Below, one piece after another: positions 5,726 through 9,978 of a DNA stretch of 9,978 nt. The DNA comes from Clostridium sp. Lineage in GTDB: Bacteria; Bacillota; Clostridia; Clostridiales; Clostridiaceae. The first letter of the stretch is position 1, and each line of letters begins with the position of its first letter. Below the pieces are notes generated by a model that did not search any database, was not told the origin of the DNA, and saw nothing but the letters and a program-made list of their open reading frames with translations. The translations under genes were made by a program, and so were the position numbers. Location of the stretch: assembly GCA_018372555.1 (NCBI GenBank), contig JAHAIU010000096.1, positions 1 through 9,978 on the forward strand, in the 5' to 3' direction.

Positions 5726-5735
5726 GTGAGAATAT

Positions 5736-6833
5736 ATGATTGATACTACATTCCAGATAGAGTTAATAAATAATGTTGAGCCTATTCAAGATCCTAATGT
5801 TTTTACAATAGTGATTCCACCAATGGAACGAGTTAAAAGTTTTTCACCAGATCAATTTGAAGAATTTATATTAGAATGGGTTATTTCATGTGCTAAGACT
5901 AAATATAAAGATGTTTATAGAATTGGTGGAGCAGGAGATATGGGGAGAGATGTTATAGGAGAATATAGAAATGGAGAATATGATTATTATCAGTGTAAAA
6001 GATATGATGGAAAACTAAATCCAAGTGAATATTGGGTGGAATTTGGAAAGTTATGTTATTATACATATAATAAAGATATACCAATGCCTAAAAAATATTA
6101 TATTATAGCATCACAAGGTTTAGGACCTAAAATGCTAAAATTAATAAAAGATGAAAAACAAATTAGAAAGGGTTTAATTGATTCTTGGAACACTAAATGT
6201 AAGAAAAAAATAAGTAAAAAAAAATCTATAGAATTAGATTCTCAATTACTTAATTACATAAATAAATTTGATTTTAAAATTGTAGATACTTGTTCAATTA
6301 ATAAGATAATAGAGCAACATAGACAAACTGATTATTTCTATTTTAGATTTGGTGGAGTTAATAAACCTAATAGAACTTATAAAATTGAAGTACCAGAAGA
6401 TATTAATAGTAGAGAATTTCTATATGTTAAAAAAATATTTAAAGCATATTCTGAAAATAAGGGTGAAGATGTTAATATTAATAATTTGAATAGATATTCT
6501 GATTTGAATGCAGATTTTATTAGACAAAGGAGATGCTTTTATAGTGCTGAGTCGTTAAAACATTGCATTAGGGAAATTTTCACTAAAGAAGATGAGTTTA
6601 ATAAATTGAAAGATGAAATGTATTCTGGAATAATTGATTTTATTGAAGAATATTTTGAAGATGGGTATGTAAGATTAAAAAAGACAATGCATGAATCAAC
6701 AAGGGTAAATTTATCAGTTAGTGTTGTTGATAGGAATTTGCACTTTGTAAATAATGACGATAAAAAAGGATTATGTCATGAAATAGCTAATGATGATGCA
6801 ACTGAAAATATAATAGATTGGAGCATTGATTAG
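5736..6833 (+). CDS. Mrr-like PD-(D/E)xK nuclease, effector of an ABC-3C-type system
   Basis: A 365-aa protein. Residues about 35-130 look like an Mrr-type restriction endonuclease fold: helix FEEF with E42/E43, then GGAGDMGRDVIG with D72, then the strand YYQCKRY with Q86 and K88. This is the QxK form of the PD-(D/E)xK active site, as in Mrr-type type IV enzymes. The remainder (about 140-365) is an unrecognised, probably system-specific C-terminal domain, which in ABC-3C effectors links the toxic domain to the partner complex. The likely act is DNA cleavage of invader or host upon triggering; substrate and methylation dependence are unknown. A ribosome site, AAGGTGAG (5723-5730), precedes the ATG. 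The stop is 2 bases before the middle-component gene, implying an operon. It could alternatively be read as a lone type IV restriction enzyme, but the two linked partner genes argue against that. Confidence 0.8.
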   Translation: MIDTTFQIELINNVEPIQDPNVFTIVIPPMERVKSFSPDQFEEFILEWVISCAKTKYKDVYRIGGAGDMGRDVIGEYRNGEYDYYQCKRYDGKLNPSEYWVEFGKLCYYTYNKDIPMPKKYYIIASQGLGPKMLKLIKDEKQIRKGLIDSWNTKCKKKISKKKSIELDSQLLNYINKFDFKIVDTCSINKIIEQHRQTDYFYFRFGGVNKPNRTYKIEVPEDINSREFLYVKKIFKAYSENKGEDVNINNLNRYSDLNADFIRQRRCFYSAESLKHCIREIFTKEDEFNKLKDEMYSGIIDFIEEYFEDGYVRLKKTMHESTRVNLSVSVVDRNLHFVNNDDKKGLCHEIANDDATENIIDWSID

Positions 6834-6835
6834 TT

Positions 6836-7330
6836 ATGAAAAATGAAAATTTAATTTTTAATACGATATCAGAAATTGGATTAAGGATAATGTTTATATT
6901 AGATGAGTTAAAACCTGAAAAAGTTGATTTGGATAGATTAAATTATTTTGATTACTTAATGTTATATATGAATGATGGAGAAATGCAGATGAATAGCCTT
7001 CATCCAGAGTATCCAATGATGTTAGTAGAATTGTTTGCAAAAAAAGAGTTGTTAAAAAGGTCTTTACTGTATATAGGAAGTAAGAGCTTAATTACAATTG
7101 AATGTTCAGCTAATGGAATAAATTATAGTGGAAATATTAATACAAATTGGTTTTTAGATAGCTTAGTAGATGAGGAGTATTCACAAGAACTGATAAAAAG
7201 AGCTAAAATTATAAAAGAAAAATTTAATGTTTATAAAAATTCAGAATTAAAAGAATTAATAGAAACAAGAACTAAAAATAAAGAAAAGAAATTTGAATAT
7301 TTATTCCCATATAAAGAGGGGGAACTATAA
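6836..7330 (+). CDS. ABC-3C middle component (MC2-like)
   Basis: A 164-aa small, mostly helical protein that resembles the ABC-three-component middle component 2 family. It has FNTISEIGLR (8-17), ILDELKP (21-27), DLDRLNYFDYL (31-41), the SLHPEYP motif (54-60) and helix VELFAKKELLKRSLLYI (64-80). GINYSG (94-99) and a WFLDSL segment (105-110) follow. In this family the first half is thought to be a winged-HTH-like module bridging ATPase and effector. Database entries of this family are sometimes mislabelled as threonine transporters, but no membrane segment is present here. It starts 2 bases after the nuclease stop without a clear ribosome site of its own, so it is probably made by reinitiation. 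It ends directly against the ATPase start codon. Confidence 0.78.
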   Translation: MKNENLIFNTISEIGLRIMFILDELKPEKVDLDRLNYFDYLMLYMNDGEMQMNSLHPEYPMMLVELFAKKELLKRSLLYIGSKSLITIECSANGINYSGNINTNWFLDSLVDEEYSQELIKRAKIIKEKFNVYKNSELKELIETRTKNKEKKFEYLFPYKEGEL

Positions 7331-9166
7331 ATGAGTGGATTTTATATAAAAGAATTAACTATTAAAGGCAACTCAGTTAGTGATGCTACAGTTATATTTA
7401 CAAAAGGATTAAATGTAATAAATGGACCATCCAATACAGGGAAGTCCTTTATTTTACAATGCATAAATTATGTTTTGGGGGCTGAATCATTAAAAAATAT
7501 TAAGCAAATTAATGGTTATGAGAAAATTTTTTTAGAAATAAGAGATTTTGATAATGATGAAGCAATAACATTAATAAGAATGATAAAAGAAAAAAATATA
7601 TATTTTTATTTAGGTACAATTAATGAATTTAATGAAAAAAATATAGAGGAGTTAAAGCAAAAGCATGATCCTTATAAAGAAGATAATATTTCTAAGTTTT
7701 TGCTAAAAAGAATAGGGATAGATACGAATAAGTTTCTTGTATGTAATGAAAAGGGACAAAAGAAAACTCTGGGATTTAGAGGATTGGCCAATTTATCTTT
7801 AATAAGTGAAACTGAAATTATATCAGAAGTAAATTCGCCTGTCTTTAACGGGGAAAAAGTTAATAATACATATTATAAGTGTCTTTTTAGGTATTTATTA
7901 ACTCAAAAAGATGATATAAAATGTGAAGAAATAGAAGATAAGAAAATTAGAGCTGTTAAGCTAGATGCAAAAATAGAATATGTAAATCAAGAAATTGAAG
8001 ATTTAGAAATAAATAAAAAGGACATTGAAGGAAAATTAAATGAATTGGCTGAATTTAAAAACATTAATGAGTATGAGCAAGAGGTAAAAACATTAGAGAT
8101 TATTATTAAAGCAAAACAAAAAGAACTAAAGGAAAAGATAAAAAAACAAGACGAATTAAATAGTAAAAAAAATAGAGTAGCATTATTATTAGATAAATTT
8201 GAGTTATTAAAAAATCAGTATGAAAGTGATTTGAAAAGGTTGAATTTTATACAAAGTGGGAATCAATGTTTGAATCAAATAAAGATAAATTATTGTCCAA
8301 TATGTAATAGTAAAGTAAATTTTAATACAGAGGATATAGAAGATGTCAGTCTTGCATGTAGTAAAGAAAGTAGTAAGACTAAAAAGAATTTAATTGATTT
8401 AAAGGAAACGATTGAATCATTAATTCTTGAAAAAAGATCATTAGATGAAAAAATTAATATATATGACAATGACGTGACTAATCTTTCTGATAATATTGCA
8501 TCCATCTTGAATAATAAATTGAATCCATTAAAAAAAATAATAAGAGATACAATTATGATTTCAAATCTAAAAGATAGAAAATTACAAATAGAAGAAAAAA
8601 TTATAAATAAGAAAAAAGATATTATAGTTTTTAGTGAAAATAAGAAAGAAAAACAGCCTAAATTAAATTATGAATTAAATGCTAGTGATGAGGTATATAG
8701 AAAGTTCTGTACAAGTATAAAAAATACATTAATAGATTGGAAATATACTAGTGTAAATGAAGTGAAATTCGATACTAAGAAACAGGACATTATTGTTGAT
8801 GGTGAAGAACGACTAAGCAATGGAAAGGGATATAGGGCATATTTCTATGCTGCTTTTGTTGTAACATTAATGGATTATTTATTAGAAAAAAATTATCCAT
8901 ATACTAGAGTCTTGGTTTTAGATTCACCTCTTACCACCTTAAAAGAAGAAGAGATAAACAAAGGTAATATTGAAGAAGGGGATATGATTGAAGAATCTCT
9001 GCAAGATTCAATGTTTATATCATTAGCAAAGAATTGTAAAAATAAACAAGTTATAATAATTGAAAATAAAGAAATCCCTGAAGAAGTAGAAGGCAAATGT
9101 AATCATATAGTATTTACTAAAGATAAAAATTATGGACGATATGGATTTATTCCAATAATACAATAA
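7331..9166 (+). CDS. Rad50/SMC-like coiled-coil ABC ATPase (DUF3732 type) of an ABC-3C system
   Basis: A 611-aa split ABC ATPase, the probable sensor/motor of the system. The N-terminal half has Walker A GPSNTGKS (32-39). Coiled coils span about 198-305 and 345-440. The hairpin tip carries a zinc-hook-like CPIC (322-325), with a further Cys at 343. The C-terminal half has a signature-like LSNGKG (495-500), Walker B VLVLDSP with D531, and IIIENKEIP (576-583) where an ABC H-loop would be expected. S532 follows the Walker B Asp where classical ABC proteins have a catalytic Glu; I believe this DSP form is a family feature. The strong ribosome site GAGGGGG (7316-7322) lies inside the end of the middle-component gene. 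The ATG immediately follows that gene's TAA. Transcription ends near 9227-9259. Confidence 0.85.
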   Translation: MSGFYIKELTIKGNSVSDATVIFTKGLNVINGPSNTGKSFILQCINYVLGAESLKNIKQINGYEKIFLEIRDFDNDEAITLIRMIKEKNIYFYLGTINEFNEKNIEELKQKHDPYKEDNISKFLLKRIGIDTNKFLVCNEKGQKKTLGFRGLANLSLISETEIISEVNSPVFNGEKVNNTYYKCLFRYLLTQKDDIKCEEIEDKKIRAVKLDAKIEYVNQEIEDLEINKKDIEGKLNELAEFKNINEYEQEVKTLEIIIKAKQKELKEKIKKQDELNSKKNRVALLLDKFELLKNQYESDLKRLNFIQSGNQCLNQIKINYCPICNSKVNFNTEDIEDVSLACSKESSKTKKNLIDLKETIESLILEKRSLDEKINIYDNDVTNLSDNIASILNNKLNPLKKIIRDTIMISNLKDRKLQIEEKIINKKKDIIVFSENKKEKQPKLNYELNASDEVYRKFCTSIKNTLIDWKYTSVNEVKFDTKKQDIIVDGEERLSNGKGYRAYFYAAFVVTLMDYLLEKNYPYTRVLVLDSPLTTLKEEEINKGNIEEGDMIEESLQDSMFISLAKNCKNKQVIIIENKEIPEEVEGKCNHIVFTKDKNYGRYGFIPIIQ

Positions 9167-9194
9167 ATAGCATAGTAATATGATTATTGGAATA
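9148..9194 (+). other. 12-bp perfect hairpin across the ATPase stop codon
   Basis: TATTCCAATAAT (9148-9159) and ATTATTGGAATA (9183-9194) are exact inverted copies, with a 23-base loop that contains the TAA stop (9164-9166). There is no T-run directly after it. It could stabilise the mRNA 3' end, influence termination of translation, or be a protein-binding dyad. Confidence 0.65.
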
Positions 9195-9226
9195 TTAATG
9201 TTTTAAAATATTAGTTAAAGCAAAAG

Positions 9227-9259
9227 AAAAGAATACTCCCATCAAATAGCATTCTTTTT
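9227..9259 (+). terminator. Rho-independent terminator of the ABC-3C-type operon
   Basis: Bases 9227-9237 pair with 9248-9258 (AAAAGAATACT against AGCATTCTTTT, one A-C mismatch) around a 10-base loop, and the stem runs into TTTTT. It lies 61 bases after the ATPase stop and separates the operon from the 103-aa gene. Confidence 0.75.
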
Positions 9260-9300
9260 AATAACCTTTAATATAAAGAATAAAGTAAGTTAGTAAGGGG

Positions 9301-9320
9301 TTAGATATTAGTGTATCTAA
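9301..9320 (+). other. 7-bp inverted repeat in the leader of the 103-aa gene
   Basis: TTAGATA (9301-9307) and TATCTAA (9314-9320) flank a 6-base loop and are followed by an AT-rich stretch. It is preceded by GGGG, so it is too weak and poorly placed to call a terminator. It may be an operator about 30 bases before the promoter candidate. Confidence 0.35.
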
Positions 9321-9349
9321 AATCTTATTTTAATTATTTTAGAATTTTA

Positions 9350-9378
9350 TTGTTTATATGCAAATAAATAGATACTAT
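9350..9378 (+). promoter_or_regulatory. possible promoter of the 103-aa gene
   Basis: TTGTTT (9350-9355) and TACTAT (9373-9378) have 17-base spacing and are imperfect -35/-10 elements. An alternative is TGTTATAAG (9392-9400), which resembles an extended -10. The gene is isolated by terminators on both sides, so some promoter is needed in 9260-9415. Confidence 0.35.
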
Positions 9379-9428
9379 ATGTAAAATATGGTGTTATAAG
9401 TTAAATGATATGAAAGGATGCTTGATAT

Positions 9429-9740
9429 ATGAATAATAATTTTGTACAAACTATTAATAATAAGAAGATAGTAAAAGTTGTATTTGATTCAAATGAAAAG
9501 GGGATAATTACAAGAAACTGCATACCTTTTGATTTTGGTCCTAGTAGAAGGTATAGAGATGGGAAAGATAGATATCATTTTTATGATTTAGATAGTCCTC
9601 CAGGTAATTATAATTTATCTATTTTACCATCACAAATCTTAAGTATTGATATTATGGAAGAAGGTTTCGATCCAGCTCAATGCGTTACTTGGACTCCTAT
9701 TAAATGGCTTTTAGCAAGAGATTGGGGTTTATATTCATAA
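9429..9740 (+). CDS. conserved-looking hypothetical protein, 103 aa, separately transcribed
   Basis: Not assigned to a named family. The first 25 residues, with KKIVKVVFDSNEKG, look like the start of a beta-rich domain. Then come CIPFDFGPSRR (31-41), RYHFYDLDSP (48-57), NLSILPSQI (62-70), FDPAQCVTW (80-88) and a C-terminal RDWGLYS. The alternating strands and polar turns suggest a small beta-barrel, possibly SH3/WYL-like, but that is a guess from pattern. There is no signal peptide or membrane helix. The ribosome site AAAGGATG (9413-9420) lies 8 bases before the ATG. It has its own leader and a strong terminator, and it follows the ABC-3C-type operon by 262 bases. It could be an accessory or regulator of that cargo, or an unrelated single gene. 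Confidence 0.75.
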   Translation: MNNNFVQTINNKKIVKVVFDSNEKGIITRNCIPFDFGPSRRYRDGKDRYHFYDLDSPPGNYNLSILPSQILSIDIMEEGFDPAQCVTWTPIKWLLARDWGLYS

Positions 9741-9780
9741 GCAATATAATAATTTTTTAATTGAATCAACTAAGAAAAGG

Positions 9781-9823
9781 AATACCAATAGTTGTAGATA
9801 TGATTGTTGGTATTTTGATTTTT
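9781..9823 (+). terminator. Rho-independent terminator of the 103-aa gene
   Basis: Bases 9781-9793 pair with 9802-9814 over 13 positions (10 Watson-Crick, 3 G-U) around an 8-base loop. The stem is followed by TTTTGATTTTT. It lies 40 bases after the stop codon. Confidence 0.85.
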
Positions 9824-9964
9824 GCATAGTCAAAGTAAAGATAGAGAAAACATATAATGAATTATCTTTCAATGGTTTTATAACTTTTAAAATATGAAGT
9901 TTTAGAAAAAATTAAATCAATTTATTAATTTAAATAGAAATAGCATATTTAAGTGGGAGTAAAA

Positions 9965-9978
9965 GTGCATATAAAATA
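9965..9978 (+). CDS. possible start of a further gene, cut by the window end
   Basis: A GTG codon at 9965 (reading M-H-I-K) is preceded 5 bases upstream by GGGAG (9955-9959). The 140 bases before it, after the terminator, contain no other gene. Only four codons are visible, so this is suggested by the ribosome site alone and could be chance. Confidence 0.25.

Larger units (their letters stand above)
5542..5735 (+). other. leader/control region of the ABC-3C-type operon
   Basis: No supported gene is present. It is extremely AT-rich, with a GGGGG run near 5562 and a T8 run near 5573-5580. A 20-codon open frame (5634-5696) lacks a ribosome site and is not called. The inverted repeat and promoter candidate at 5665-5699 and the second copy of the 13-bp repeat lie at its right end. 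Confidence 0.5.
341..9978. mobile_element. integrated satellite-like element, left end (right end not in window)
   Basis: The inferred element starts at the 3' part of tRNA-Arg and continues past the window. Visible modules in order are integrase and repressor (minus strand), divergent control region, excisionase-like HTH, primase-helicase, a small unknown gene, an ABC-3C-type operon, and a 103-aa gene. There are no structural, packaging, lysis or conjugation genes. This matches the gene order of phage satellites such as PICI-like elements, or of small integrative elements with P4-type primases. Whether the cargo operon and the genes after 9260 are inside the element is an inference: no right attachment site is visible up to 9978. 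Confidence 0.7.

Noticed and set aside
6836..7330. Reading the 164-aa protein as a transporter, as some database labels of similar proteins suggest
   Set aside because: It has no transmembrane helices, and its motifs and operon position fit an ABC-3C middle component.
8290..8505. Minus-strand open frame of 71 codons opposite the ATPase
   Set aside because: Shadow of the coiled-coil coding region, with no ribosome site or independent signal.
8893..9096. Minus-strand open frame of 67 codons opposite the ATPase C-terminal part
   Set aside because: Shadow of the Walker B region of a clear gene; serine-rich low-complexity translation.
1..9978. CRISPR array or tandem origin iterons
   Set aside because: No regularly spaced repeats of 20-40 bases and no cluster of iteron-like direct repeats were seen. 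The replication origin expected for the primase was not located.
9740..9978. Right attachment site (second copy of the tRNA-Arg 3' end)
   Set aside because: No match to the 3' half of tRNA-Arg is visible in this stretch, so the element end is not in the window.

Overview
The window is AT-rich (tRNA genes excepted) and looks like a low-GC Gram-positive genome, most likely Clostridium or a close relative. That assignment is an inference from base composition, AGGAGG-type ribosome binding sites, tRNA genes that encode CCA, and the protein types; it was not tested by a search.

Region 1 (1-417) is chromosomal: a tRNA cluster with Leu(UAG), Gly(GCC), Gly(UCC), a Rho-independent terminator, then Arg(UCG). 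Region 2 (418 to at least about 5450) is the left end of an integrated mobile element sitting just downstream of tRNA-Arg. A minus-strand module holds a tyrosine integrase pointing at the tRNA and a Cro/C1-type repressor upstream of it. From a divergent promoter region a plus-strand operon runs outward: a 60-aa excisionase-like HTH protein, a 737-aa primase-helicase (CHC2-like zinc finger, TOPRIM, SF3/D5 helicase) and a 133-aa protein of unknown function, ending at a strong terminator. No capsid, tail, packaging or conjugation gene is visible. The layout (int, repressor, xis-like, replication protein, cargo) fits a phage satellite or small integrative element rather than a complete prophage, but the right end lies outside the window.

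Region 3 (about 5665-9260) is a three-gene cargo operon that I read as an ABC-three-component (ABC-3C) conflict/defence system. It encodes a 365-aa Mrr-like PD-(D/E)xK (QxK variant) nuclease effector, a 164-aa middle component resembling the MC2 family, and a 611-aa Rad50/SMC-like coiled-coil ABC ATPase of the DUF3732 type with a CPIC hook. The genes are 2 and 0 bases apart, so they are very likely translated together. In the proposed mechanism, the ATPase and middle component sense an invader or replication state and license DNA cleavage by the nuclease.

Region 4 (9260-9978) holds a separately transcribed 103-aa conserved-looking protein of unknown function between its own leader and terminator, then a gene-poor stretch that may contain the GTG start of a further gene cut off by the window end.

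Sequence details worth keeping: a 13-bp motif that occurs beside the tRNA and again, inverted, inside the 3' end of int (candidate integrase arm sites); clustered operator-like half-sites in the divergent control region; a 13-bp direct repeat bracketing the intergenic region in front of the cargo operon; a 12-bp perfect hairpin across the ATPase stop codon; and a repressor start that is almost certainly TTG.
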